Of a stretch of DNA of 64,000 nucleotides, positions 11,901 to 19,343 are shown piece by piece (within the stretch, counting starts at the first letter, position 1; each line of letters begins with the position of its first letter). The stretch comes from Gammaproteobacteria bacterium (GTDB lineage Bacteria > Pseudomonadota > Gammaproteobacteria > Steroidobacterales > Foliamicaceae). The translations under genes and the position numbers were made by a program. The notes beneath the pieces are model-generated. The model was given only the letters and a program-made list of their open reading frames with translations, had not been told where the DNA came from and did no database searches. Location: the NCBI GenBank assembly GCA_009845905.1, contig VXYS01000003.1, positions 153,688 to 217,687 of the forward strand, given 5' to 3'.

Positions 11901-12101
11901 GACGTATTCGAACGCAATCGGGACGTGCTGATGTCGTCCATCCTGCTGGGCGTGCGCGGCGAAGTGCAGCGGGAAAACGACGTCATCCACCTGGTGTCCC
12001 GGCGCATGGAAGACCTTTCCGACCTGCTGGGCGCGCTGGCGTCCTCGCAGGTCGCGGCGCCGCATACGGCCCGCTTCACCCCGCGCCTGGGCCGGGCCTG
12101 A
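8970..12101 (+). CDS. dnaE2: Error-prone DNA polymerase III alpha subunit DnaE2
   Basis: A 1043-residue C-family polymerase used for translesion synthesis. Domains in order: PHP domain at the N-terminus ([19 protein letters not shown]), polymerase core with [17 protein letters not shown] and [14 protein letters not shown] carrying the catalytic aspartates, then helix-hairpin-helix and OB-fold regions ([18 protein letters not shown]). The length matches DnaE2, which is shorter than replicative DnaE. With ImuA and ImuB it completes the mutasome found in bacteria that lack PolV. It is usually under LexA control, but no LexA-like operator is obvious upstream of imuA here. Confidence 0.97.
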   Translation: MRPSYAELAAASNYSFLRGASHPAEMVARAAELGLAAIGLADCNSVAGVVRAHVAAREAGIRFLPGARLQPRDGPDVLCYPGDRAAWGRLCRLLTLGKRRAAKGECDFSLRELCAHAAGQVLLVAPPRTPADIPGLSRLANAGAEQLGLAAPLCFDGQDAGRLKRLEAIAGQWSIPLVAVADAWMHAPDRKQLADVLTCVREGVTIDTAGFRLDANAERHLRGAEEMLGLYEGYEHAVARSLEIAEGLSFSLDELRYEYPEEQVPEGHSRQEWLERLTWESAAERYPEGIPPRVREMVTRELKLIAELDYAPYFLTIYDLVRHARKEDILCQGRGSAANSAVCFCLGITAVDPAKIDLLFERFISSDRGEPPDIDVDFEHERREEVIQYVYRRYGRERAGMTATVIHYRPRSALRETGKALGLPQATLDALAGRIWGGGGWPDEARLRALGLDPEHPRLKASLALAAELVGFPRHLSQHPGGMIMTSGRLDEAVPIANAAMADRTMIEWDKNDLDDLGMLKVDVLALGMLTCLRKCLDLLARHHGRPLTLASIPAEDPEVYDMLCRADAVGVFQVESRAQMNFLPRMRPRCFYDLVIEVAIVRPGPIQGDMVHPYLRRRHGKEPVEYPSEELRKVLANTLGVPLFQEQAMRIAVVAAGFTPAQADALRRSMATFRNTGTVKAFRERFVAGMTGRGYSPEFAERCFSQIEGFGEYGFPESHAASFAILVYASAWFKRHYPEVFACALLNSQPMGFYAPAQIVRDAREHGVNVLPVDVNSSDVDCTLTPDDGGRPALRLGLRQVRGLGAAAAERLVAEREGGYADIPSLRRRAVLDKGALRCLARADAFSSMELTGRRALWEVERLPVGRPLPLFSAAGLDELPDEECARLPVEPPGERVLRDYGALGLSLKGHPLAFARTQLGELGYGAAAMVAEANHGDPCAAAGLVLVRQAPQSAEGVVFLTLEDETGVVNVVVWRDVFERNRDVLMSSILLGVRGEVQRENDVIHLVSRRMEDLSDLLGALASSQVAAPHTARFTPRLGRA

Positions 12102-12124
12102 CGTGGCGGTTGCGGCACCATCTT

Positions 12125-12133
12125 TGGTACAAT
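12125..12133 (+). promoter_or_regulatory. Extended -10 promoter of the rpsP operon
   Basis: TGGTACAAT fits the extended -10 form TGnTAnAAT, 41 bases before the rpsP ATG. TTGCGG at 12109-12114 is too close to be a standard -35. The same TAC-containing extended -10 precedes the peroxiredoxin gene. Confidence 0.55.
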
Positions 12134-12174
12134 TCGCGGGTTTGGCGAGCGGCCTGGCCGCGGGATCACTTTCA

Positions 12175-12864
12175 ATGGTAGGCATACGGCTATCCCGGCA
12201 TGGGGCCAAGAAGCGGCCCTTCTATCACATTGTCGTTACCGACCGGCGCAACAAGCGCAACGGCCGGTTCATCGAGCGGCTGGGTTTCTACAACCCCATA
12301 GCGACCGGCGGCGAGCAGCCCCTGAAGCTGGCCCTGGATCGCGTCGATTACTGGCTGGGACAGGGCGCACAGCCTTCCGAACGTGTGCGGCAACTGATTC
12401 GCCGGCGCCGCATGGAAGGCGACCTGGCGGCGAAAGCGGCCGAGGAAGCAGCCGCTGCGACGGAGCCCCCGGAGCAAGACGCTGCGGAGGAAGAGGCGGC
12501 GGCCGAAGAGGTTGCGGCGGAGACGGCTCCGGCTGAAGAAGTCGAGGCCGACGAAGCTCCCGCGGAAGAGGCTGTGGCCGAAGAGGCGCCTGCGGAAGAG
12601 TCCGCCGTGGAAAAGACGGCCGAGGCGGACGGCGAACCCGAAGAGAGTGCCGCCGAGGCGGAAGCGGCGAGCGAGGAAACCGCCGAAGAGTCCGCTGCGC
12701 CTGCAGAAGCCGAAGAAACTGCCGCGGCCGAGGCGGAAGGCGAGGGCGAATCCGAACAGGCTGCGGCGGACGACGCAGCAGAACCCGACGAGGCAGCGCC
12801 TGATGACGACGGCGCCGAGGAAGATGGCGAAGACGCCACCGCGACCGAGAAGGACTCCGGCTGA
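12175..12864 (+). CDS. rpsP: 30S ribosomal protein S16 with long acidic Ala/Glu tail
   Basis: Residues 1-83 are an ordinary S16 ([20 protein letters not shown], then [11 protein letters not shown]), an assembly protein of the 30S body. About 146 further residues follow, made almost only of Ala, Glu, Asp, Pro, Ser and Thr, as in repeated [12 protein letters not shown] units, and ending in ATATEKDSG. Bacterial S16 is normally 80-90 residues. The tail has no membrane or enzyme motif and is probably a disordered, highly acidic arm. Start chosen at 12175 because the S16 fold begins there; the upstream extension to 12103 covers the promoter. It is the first gene of the rpsP-rimM-trmD-rplS operon. 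Confidence 0.93.
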   Translation: MVGIRLSRHGAKKRPFYHIVVTDRRNKRNGRFIERLGFYNPIATGGEQPLKLALDRVDYWLGQGAQPSERVRQLIRRRRMEGDLAAKAAEEAAAATEPPEQDAAEEEAAAEEVAAETAPAEEVEADEAPAEEAVAEEAPAEESAVEKTAEADGEPEESAAEAEAASEETAEESAAPAEAEETAAAEAEGEGESEQAAADDAAEPDEAAPDDDGAEEDGEDATATEKDSG

Positions 12865-13393
12865 GCCGGAACCGCCGGAGAACCCAACGCCGGAAGCGAA
12901 ACTGATTCCCATGGGCCGGCTGGGCGCCGCCCGGGGACTGCAAGGCTGGCTCAGGGTGAAGTCCTTTGCCGATCCGCCGGAGCAACTTGAGAATTACCGT
13001 ACCTGGAATCTGCTCGTGAACGATCAGTGCAGGGAAATGACCTTGCGGCGCTTGCGGATCACGCCCCGGGGCCTGGAATGCCGTCTGGACGGGATAGAGA
13101 CGCGCGATGCGGCGGAAGAGCTGCGCGGCGCGGAAATCCGGGTGAAACGCGCGGATTTGCCGCCGGCCGGCGAGAAGGAGTGGTATTGGGCCGACCTGGA
13201 GGGTCTGGAAGTGCGTAACCTCGAGGGCCGGCCCCTGGGCCGGGTGCGCGGCCTGATGGCCACCGGCGCCAACGACGTGCTGATCGTGCAGGGTGAACGC
13301 AGGCGGCTGATCCCCTTCGTGCAGGGCAGCCGGGTACGCGAGGTCGACCTTCAGGCGCGCCGGCTGATCGTGGACTGGGACCCGGCGGATTAG
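12824..13393 (+). CDS. rimM: Ribosome maturation factor RimM
   Basis: RimM binds S19 and helps mature the 30S head. The body begins [22 protein letters not shown], with the PRC-barrel domain after [12 protein letters not shown] and ending VDWDPAD as in E. coli. Start is uncertain. ATG 12824 lies 41 bases inside rpsP and adds a Pro-rich leader, with GAGGAAG directly before it. ATG 12911 would remove the first beta strand, so I prefer 12824 (189 residues). If correct, the sequence coding the S16 tail also codes the RimM leader in another frame. Confidence 0.9.
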   Translation: MAKTPPRPRRTPAEPEPPENPTPEAKLIPMGRLGAARGLQGWLRVKSFADPPEQLENYRTWNLLVNDQCREMTLRRLRITPRGLECRLDGIETRDAAEELRGAEIRVKRADLPPAGEKEWYWADLEGLEVRNLEGRPLGRVRGLMATGANDVLIVQGERRRLIPFVQGSRVREVDLQARRLIVDWDPAD

Positions 13394-13431
13394 GGTCTGC
13401 GAACAGGTCCCAGGAGCGCGGCAGGCCCCCG

Positions 13432-14196
13432 ATGCATATCACTACCGTATGCCTGCACCCGGAGATGGTGCTGGACGCCTTCAAGGGCGGCGTTTGCGGC
13501 CGGGCGCTGGAAGCCGGCGTGGCCAGTCTGCGCTGCGTGAACCCGAGGAATTTCGCCGCCGGACCTCATCGCAACGTGGACGACCGCCCCTACGGCGGAG
13601 GCCCCGGCATGGTCCTGAGCCCCGAGCCCCTGCTGGCGGCGGTAAGGGCGGCCCGCGCCAGTGCGCCCGGCGGCGCGCCGGTCATCTTCCTCACTCCGCA
13701 GGGCGGGCGCTTTACCCAGCGGCGCGCAAGGGAACTGGCGGCCGGCCTCGGCATGGTGCTGGTCGCCGGGCGCTACGAGGGGATCGACGAACGCGTGGTG
13801 GAACTGGAAGCCGACGAGGAGCTGTCGCTGGGCGATTTCGTCCTGAGCGGCGGCGAACTGGCCGCTTGCGCGGTGATCGATGCGGTGGTGCGGCTGTTGC
13901 CCGGGGCGCTGGGGGACGATCGCTCGGCCGAGGAAGACTCGTTTTCCGTTGGCCTTCTGGATTTTCCGCAGTACACTCGGCCCGCCGTGGTCGAAGGCCG
14001 GGCGGCGCCGGAGGTGTTGCTGAGCGGCGATCACGAGCAGGTGCGGACGTGGCGCCTGAAGCAGTCGCTGGGCCGCACCTGGGCGCGCCGGCCGGAATTG
14101 CTCTCCGGGCGGACCCTGAATGAACGGGAAAGCCGGCTGCTGGCGGAGTTCCAGGCGGAATACGACATTAAAATACGGGACGCGAAAGATGACTAA
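13432..14196 (+). CDS. trmD: tRNA (guanine37-N1)-methyltransferase TrmD
   Basis: A 254-residue SPOUT-family enzyme that methylates G37 of tRNAs and so prevents +1 frameshifting. The trefoil-knot region is visible: [11 protein letters not shown] near residue 50, [10 protein letters not shown] around 115, and [19 protein letters not shown] around 140, which together bind SAM. PQYTRP and [13 protein letters not shown] follow in the C-terminal domain. Length is typical. It ends eight bases into rplS, so the four ribosomal-operon genes are tightly coupled. Confidence 0.97.
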   Translation: MHITTVCLHPEMVLDAFKGGVCGRALEAGVASLRCVNPRNFAAGPHRNVDDRPYGGGPGMVLSPEPLLAAVRAARASAPGGAPVIFLTPQGGRFTQRRARELAAGLGMVLVAGRYEGIDERVVELEADEELSLGDFVLSGGELAACAVIDAVVRLLPGALGDDRSAEEDSFSVGLLDFPQYTRPAVVEGRAAPEVLLSGDHEQVRTWRLKQSLGRTWARRPELLSGRTLNERESRLLAEFQAEYDIKIRDAKDD

Positions 14197-14533
14197 CCTC
14201 ATTGAACAACTTGAAGCGGAACAAATCCGCACCGACCTGCCCGATTTTTCTCCGGGAGACACGGTGGTGGTGCAGGTGCGCGTGCGCGAGGGGCAGCGGC
14301 AGCGTTTGCAGGCTTTTGAAGGCGTCGTGATCGCCAAGCGCAACCGGGGACTCAACTCCTCCTTTACCGTGCGCAAGATCTCGCACGGCGAAGGCGTCGA
14401 GCGGGTGTTTCAGACCCACAGCCCGATGATCGCCGGGGTCAAGGTCAAACGCCGCGGCGACGTGCGGCGCGCCAAGCTCTACTACCTTCGACAGCGGCGC
14501 GGGCGGAGCGCGAGAATTCGCGAGAAGCTATGA
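14189..14533 (+). CDS. rplS: 50S ribosomal protein L19
   Basis: A 114-residue L19, located at the 30S-50S interface of the large subunit. It shows the usual order: an N-terminal helix ([12 protein letters not shown]), [37 protein letters not shown], and the basic [15 protein letters not shown] end. The ATG at 14189 overlaps the trmD stop. Its own stop overlaps the following TatT start as ATGA, so a transport gene is attached to the end of the ribosomal operon. Confidence 0.98.
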   Translation: MTNLIEQLEAEQIRTDLPDFSPGDTVVVQVRVREGQRQRLQAFEGVVIAKRNRGLNSSFTVRKISHGEGVERVFQTHSPMIAGVKVKRRGDVRRAKLYYLRQRRGRSARIREKL

Positions 14534-15375
14534 GGCTTAAGGGCCTGGCGCTTGCTGTCGCGGCGATGGGCCTTTCCGGCTGCGGTTCGCTGATTCAATC
14601 CGCCACCAGCGGCCTGACCGAACAACTCGGTGACGCCGTTCTGGGGCACGACGACCCCGAACTCGTTCGCGACGCCACCCCCACGCTGCTGATCCTGATC
14701 GACAGCCTGGCCGGCGAGGATGCCGGCCCCGCGGTCCTGGGTTCCGCCGCGCAGTTGTACGCCGCCTACGGCGTGGTTTTCGTCAACGATCCCGAACGCG
14801 CCCACAAGCTGACCGAGCGGGCCTACGGTTACGGCCGCAGGGCACTGTGCGCCGCCGACGGGGCTGGATGCGGCGTGCAGGAACTGGGTTTCGAGGAATA
14901 CGAGGCCCGTATCGGCGCGTATCCCGCCGCGAAGGCGCAGGCCCTCTATGACTACCTGATCGGCTACCTGTCCTGGATCCAGTCCCGCGGCGACTATGAG
15001 GCGCTGGCCCGGCTTCCGCGGCTGCAGGTGGCGCTGGACCGGCTGCTGGAGGTTGCGCCGGCGGACATTCGCGGGCGCGCGCATATGTACATGGGCATCC
15101 TGCAATGCCTGCGGCCGGCCTCGCTGGGCGGCGAACCGGAAGCGGGCATGCGGAATTTCGAAGAGGCCGTGCGCCTGACCGGGCGCAAGGACCTGAGCGT
15201 GCTGGTGGAGTACGCAAGAAACTGCGCCCGTTTGCTCTATGATCGCGAACTGCATGACAGGCTGCTTGAAGAGGTGCTCGACGCCCCCGCCGACCAGCCG
15301 GGTCTTACGCTGTTCAACAACCTTGCCAAGGCCGACGCCCGGGAATTGCTGAGTACTGCCGATGATTACTTCTGA
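14530..15375 (+). CDS. TatT-type TRAP-associated lipoprotein
   Basis: A 281-residue lipoprotein (lipobox GLSGC, Cys18) made mostly of helices. It resembles the TatT family (Treponema Tp0956), a TPR-like protein that trimerises and caps its TRAP binding protein. [25 protein letters not shown] and the repeated helical hairpins fit. The next gene is a DctP-type binding protein overlapping it by 14 bases, the arrangement expected for TatT with TatP. It should sit in the periplasm, anchored by lipid, possibly handing a hydrophobic ligand to the binding protein. Confidence 0.82.
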   Translation: MRLKGLALAVAAMGLSGCGSLIQSATSGLTEQLGDAVLGHDDPELVRDATPTLLILIDSLAGEDAGPAVLGSAAQLYAAYGVVFVNDPERAHKLTERAYGYGRRALCAADGAGCGVQELGFEEYEARIGAYPAAKAQALYDYLIGYLSWIQSRGDYEALARLPRLQVALDRLLEVAPADIRGRAHMYMGILQCLRPASLGGEPEAGMRNFEEAVRLTGRKDLSVLVEYARNCARLLYDRELHDRLLEEVLDAPADQPGLTLFNNLAKADARELLSTADDYF

Positions 15376-16387
15376 GTACGTTCCGCTGCGGTCCGCCGCG
15401 TTGATCGTGGCCGCACTGTTGGCGGCCGGTCCGCTTTCGGCGCAGACGCTGAAGATCGCGACCGTTACGCCTGAGGGGTCGGCCTGGATGCGGGACATGC
15501 GCGCCGCGGCCGCGGAAATCCGCGAGCGCACCGGCGGACAGGTGCAGGTGAAGTTCTACGGTGGTGGTACGCAGGGCGACGACCTCAGGGTGCTGCGCAA
15601 GATTCGCGTCGGCCAGTTGCAGGGGGCGGTACTCACTTCAAGCGCACTGGCCGGCAGGTATCCGGACGTGCTTCAGTACGGGCTTCCGCTGTTGTTCCGT
15701 TCGCGCGACGAGATGCTGTTCGTGCGCGAGCGGTTTGACCCCGTTCTGGCGGACGGCCTGCTCGACAGCGGATACGAGACTTTCGGCTTCGGCAGCCTGG
15801 GCTTCGCCCGCATCATGTCGGGCAGGAATCCGGTGGTCCGGCTGGAGGACGCGCGCGGGCTGAAGATCTGGGTGCCCGAGGGCGACGACATCGGCCTGCG
15901 CTCGATGCGTTCGGTGGGCCTGGCCCCCGTCCAGCTTCCGATCTCCGACGTGCTGGTCGGGCTGCAGACGGGGTTGGTGGAGGTCATTGTGACGCCGCCT
16001 TCGGGCGCCATTCTGCTGCAATGGCACACACGCCTGCGCTACGTCACGGACTTCCCCGTGGTGTTCGCCTTCGGCTTGCTGGCGATGGACAGGAGGGCTT
16101 TCGGTCGGCTGTCCGAGCCCAACCAGGCGATAGTCCGCCAGGTCTTCGGCGCGCTGGCCGCCCAGCTAGACCGTCGCGACGCCCAGGACAACCTGGAAGC
16201 CGGGCAGGCGCTGAAGAACTCCGGGCTCGAATACCTGGCTCCGACGTCCGACGAGGTTCTCCGCTGGCGCCGGGCCTTCACGCGGATCTACCCCGAACTG
16301 GTGCGCGAAGCCGGAATGTCGCGCGGCATGCACGAGGAAATCGTGCATGCGCTTGACGAATTCCGCGGCGAATCGGGATCCGGCTGA
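15362..16387 (+). CDS. TRAP transporter solute-binding protein (DctP family, TatT-associated)
   Basis: A 341-residue periplasmic binding protein with a signal peptide ending near GPLSAQ. The mature part opens TLKIATVTPEGSAWM, the usual DctP opening for TatT-linked members. GFGSLGFARIMSGRNPV and the IWVPEGDD segment lie where other members have the conserved arginine and ligand-contact strand; QLPISDVLVGLQTGLVE follows. It captures the substrate and delivers it to DctQ/DctM. The ligand is unknown; the family binds organic acids and, in Tp0957, probably hydrophobic molecules. Confidence 0.9.
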   Translation: MITSEYVPLRSAALIVAALLAAGPLSAQTLKIATVTPEGSAWMRDMRAAAAEIRERTGGQVQVKFYGGGTQGDDLRVLRKIRVGQLQGAVLTSSALAGRYPDVLQYGLPLLFRSRDEMLFVRERFDPVLADGLLDSGYETFGFGSLGFARIMSGRNPVVRLEDARGLKIWVPEGDDIGLRSMRSVGLAPVQLPISDVLVGLQTGLVEVIVTPPSGAILLQWHTRLRYVTDFPVVFAFGLLAMDRRAFGRLSEPNQAIVRQVFGALAAQLDRRDAQDNLEAGQALKNSGLEYLAPTSDEVLRWRRAFTRIYPELVREAGMSRGMHEEIVHALDEFRGESGSG

Positions 16388-16422
16388 TCCACGTGCCGCA
16401 CCGCCGCTGACGGGAGTTCCCG

Positions 16423-16938
16423 GTGCCGGACACGGCGGGAAGGATGGCCGGGCGGCTGCTGACCGGCCTGCTGGCCACTTTTCTGGGCGCCATGCTCCTT
16501 CTGGCGGCCGCTCAGATCCTCTGGCGCAACGTCTTCCGCATGTCGATTCCGTACAGCGAGCAGTTGCTGGAATGGCTGGTGCTCTGGATCGCCATGCTGG
16601 GCGCGATGGCGGCCAGCGTCGGCAGCCGCCACATCACGATCGACGCGCTCTCGCAGGTGCTTTCGAAGCCGGCCCGCAGGTGGGCCGGTGTCACCGCGCA
16701 GTTCTTCGCACTGGTCGCTTGCCTGGCGCTGTTCCTGATCTGCGGGTCCTACTGGCTGGACACGATGAGCTATGGCGAAACCACGCTGGGCGGACTGCCG
16801 CGATGGGCATTCGAGGCCATTCTGCCGGTCGCCTTTGCCGTGATGGCGGGCGCCCACCTGGCTCACATGGTTTCGCTGCTACGGCACGGCCGCCTCGCCG
16901 GGGGCGCGGAAACCGCCGGCCCTCCGACGGCGGACTGA
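16423..16938 (+). CDS. dctQ: TRAP transporter small permease DctQ
   Basis: A 171-residue inner-membrane protein with four hydrophobic segments. The RNVFRMSIPYSEQLLEWLV stretch is the family signature, and HITIDAL follows it. It starts with GTG, preceded by GGGAG. The gap to dctP is 35 bases and the gap to dctM is four. It forms the small membrane subunit that couples the binding protein to the large Na+-driven DctM subunit. Confidence 0.93.
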   Translation: MPDTAGRMAGRLLTGLLATFLGAMLLLAAAQILWRNVFRMSIPYSEQLLEWLVLWIAMLGAMAASVGSRHITIDALSQVLSKPARRWAGVTAQFFALVACLALFLICGSYWLDTMSYGETTLGGLPRWAFEAILPVAFAVMAGAHLAHMVSLLRHGRLAGGAETAGPPTAD

Positions 16939-16942
16939 ACCC

Positions 16943-18196
16943 ATGCACTGGATCGTTCTCGGGCTGCTGGCCGTTCTGGGCGTGCCGCTTTTCGCGGTCA
17001 TCGCGGGCGGAGCGATGCTCGGTTACCTGGGCGCAGACATTCCCCTGGCCTCCATAGCTATCGAAATACTGGGCGTGGCGACGCTGCCCGCGCTGGTCGC
17101 CATCCCCCTGTTCTGCTTCGCCGGTTACGTGCTGGCGGAGAGCCCGGCGCCGAGGCTGCTGGTGCGCCTGAGCGAGGCCCTGGTGGGGTGGATGCCCGGG
17201 GGACTGGCGGTCTTCGCATTGGCCATCTGCGCGCTGTTCACCGCCTTCACCGGCGCGTCGGGCATCACCATCATCGCGATGGGCGCCTTGCTCTATCCGG
17301 CGCTGAAACAGGCGCGCTACCCGGAAGGGTTTTCTCTTGGGCTGGTCACCACCGGCGGCAGCCTGGGGCTCTTGTTCGCGCCTTCGCTGCCGCTGATTCT
17401 TTACGGCGTCGTGTCCGAAACCCGCATCGATTCGCTGTTCAGGGCCGGCGTGCTGCCCGGCCTGGCGATGATCGTTCTCCTTGCGGCGTACTGCCTTTGG
17501 GTCAACCGCAGCGAACGCCGGCCGCTGTCCAGCTTCGATTGGCGCGAAGTCGCCGGCGCCGTCAGGGCCGCGGGCTGGGAGCTGCCGTTGCCGGTCATCG
17601 TGCTGGGCGGCATCTATTCCGGCTACTTTGCGATTTCCGAGGCGGCGGCGGTAACGGCGCTCTACGTCGTGATCGTGGAAGTGTTCATACGCCGCGCCAT
17701 CCCGCTTTCGCGCCTGCCTCTGATCATGCGCGATTCGATGACGCTGGTGGGCGGCATACTGCTGATCCTGGCGGTATCGCTGGCGTCCACCAACCTGATG
17801 ATCGACGCCGAGGTGCCGCAGCGGCTGCTGGCGGTGGTCGGCAAGGTCGTGAGCGGGCCTGTGACTTTCATGCTGGCCTTGCTGGTCTTCCTGCTGATCC
17901 TGGGCGCTTTCCTGGACATCTTCTCCGCCATTGTCCTGGTCGTGCCGCTGATCCTCCCGGTCGCCGCCCAGTTCGGCGTGCACCCGGTTCACCTGGGCAT
18001 CATTTTCCTGGCGACCATGCAGTTGGGTTACCTCACGCCTCCCGTGGGCCTCAACCTGTTCATTGCGAGCTATCGGTTCGAGCAGCCGATCGTTCGCGTT
18101 TACCTGGCCAGCCTGCCGTTTCTGCTGGTGCTCATGGCGTCGGTGCTGCTGATCGCCTTCTGGCCCTCGCTTTCCCTTTGGATGATCGGAACATGA
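16943..18196 (+). CDS. dctM: TRAP transporter large permease DctM
   Basis: A 417-residue membrane protein with about 12 hydrophobic segments, the ion-coupled channel of the TRAP system. Typical motifs include FTAFTGASGITIIAMGALL near residue 95, SLGLLFAPSLPLILYGVVS near 140, and GAFLDIFSAIVLVVPLILP near 320. Length is normal. Its stop overlaps the start of the sugar dehydrogenase gene (ATGA), which places that enzyme in the same transcript. Confidence 0.96.
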   Translation: MHWIVLGLLAVLGVPLFAVIAGGAMLGYLGADIPLASIAIEILGVATLPALVAIPLFCFAGYVLAESPAPRLLVRLSEALVGWMPGGLAVFALAICALFTAFTGASGITIIAMGALLYPALKQARYPEGFSLGLVTTGGSLGLLFAPSLPLILYGVVSETRIDSLFRAGVLPGLAMIVLLAAYCLWVNRSERRPLSSFDWREVAGAVRAAGWELPLPVIVLGGIYSGYFAISEAAAVTALYVVIVEVFIRRAIPLSRLPLIMRDSMTLVGGILLILAVSLASTNLMIDAEVPQRLLAVVGKVVSGPVTFMLALLVFLLILGAFLDIFSAIVLVVPLILPVAAQFGVHPVHLGIIFLATMQLGYLTPPVGLNLFIASYRFEQPIVRVYLASLPFLLVLMASVLLIAFWPSLSLWMIGT

Positions 18197-19293
18197 TTCG
18201 AAAAACTACTCTTGCATTGTGCGCCCCTGCGGTGCTTGCGTTCGCCGCCGGCGGGGCGCACGCGGACTTTGACATTGGCGAAGTCCGCTTGCCGCCGGGC
18301 TTCGAGATAGAGGAGTACGTGACCGGCCTGCGAAACGCCCGCGGGCTTGCGATCGGCGAGAACGGCACGCTGTTCGTCGGCACCCGGAACGCCGGGAAGG
18401 TGTACGCGGTGCGCAATCCGGGCGGCCCCGGCCAGGAGATCATCGAACTGGCCTCGCGCCTGATCCTGCCGAACGGCGTGGCGGTGCGCGGTTCCTCGCT
18501 GTTCGTGGCGGAGGTTCACCGCATTCTGGAATACGAAAACATCGAACAGCGGCTCGGGGAGGGCATCAGCCCCAGGGTGTTTCATGACGGCCTTCCCACC
18601 GCCCGGCATCACGGCTGGCGGGCCATGGGCTTCGCGCCCGACGGCTGGCTGTACGTGGCGGTAGGCGCGCCCTGCAACGTTTGCGACAGCTATGCAACGA
18701 TCGAGCGTATTCCGGCGCAAGGCGGCGAACGCGAGGTCTATGCGCGGGGCGTGCGCAACAGCGTGGGCCTGGCCTGGCACCCGGAAACCGGCGAGCTCTG
18801 GTTCACGGAAAACGGACGGGACCTGATGGGCGACGACATTCCGCCGTGCGAGCTGAACCATGCTCCGCGGCCCGGCATGCACTTCGGTTTCCCTTTCTGT
18901 CACGGCACGGACATTCCCGACCCGGACGGAAAATGGGCGGCGCTGGGCGATTGCGCCTCGGCCGTGCCCCCGGCGCAGGAACTGGGGCCCCACACCGCGC
19001 CGGTAGGCTTGACGTTCTACACCGGCGACGCCTTTCCCGCCGAATACAAGGGGCGGCTTTTCGTTGCCGAGCACGGCAGCTGGAACCGCAGCAGGAAAAT
19101 CGGCTACCGGGTGATGATGCTCGAACTCGAGGGCAATGAAGTCGTGAGCTACGAGCCTTTCGCCGAGGGCTGGTTGCGCGATGAAGAGACGCTTGGACGA
19201 CCGGCTTACGTCATCGAGGATGGGGAGGGCAACCTGCTGATCAGCGACGACCACCGCGGCGTCGTATACCGCGTGCGCTACACGGGCGCCTGA
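18193..19293 (+). CDS. PQQ-dependent aldose sugar dehydrogenase-like protein
   Basis: A 366-residue secreted beta-propeller protein with a signal peptide (cut near GAHADF). It resembles the soluble PQQ-dependent sugar dehydrogenases (E. coli YliI, glucose/sorbosone dehydrogenase family): FEIEEYVTGLRNARGLAI, HHGWRAMGFAPDGWLYVAVG with the catalytic-type histidine, YARGVRNSVGLAW, and FVAEHGSWNRS. Four cysteines (GAPCNVC and two later) may form disulfides. The start overlaps the dctM stop, so sugar oxidation in the periplasm may be tied to TRAP import, for example of the acid product. The long open frame further upstream is only a shadow of dctM. Confidence 0.88.
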   Translation: MIRKTTLALCAPAVLAFAAGGAHADFDIGEVRLPPGFEIEEYVTGLRNARGLAIGENGTLFVGTRNAGKVYAVRNPGGPGQEIIELASRLILPNGVAVRGSSLFVAEVHRILEYENIEQRLGEGISPRVFHDGLPTARHHGWRAMGFAPDGWLYVAVGAPCNVCDSYATIERIPAQGGEREVYARGVRNSVGLAWHPETGELWFTENGRDLMGDDIPPCELNHAPRPGMHFGFPFCHGTDIPDPDGKWAALGDCASAVPPAQELGPHTAPVGLTFYTGDAFPAEYKGRLFVAEHGSWNRSRKIGYRVMMLELEGNEVVSYEPFAEGWLRDEETLGRPAYVIEDGEGNLLISDDHRGVVYRVRYTGA

Positions 19294-19343
19294 CGGGGCC
19301 TATCCGGTACACTAGGCGCAGCAAATATGAGGAGTAAAGGCTC

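Noticed and set aside
17188..18192. Upstream extension of the PQQ sugar dehydrogenase
   Set aside because: It lies wholly inside dctM in another frame; the signal peptide starts at 18193.
18193..19293. Fusion of transporter and dehydrogenase
   Set aside because: The stop of dctM overlaps the start codon in a different frame; they are separate proteins.
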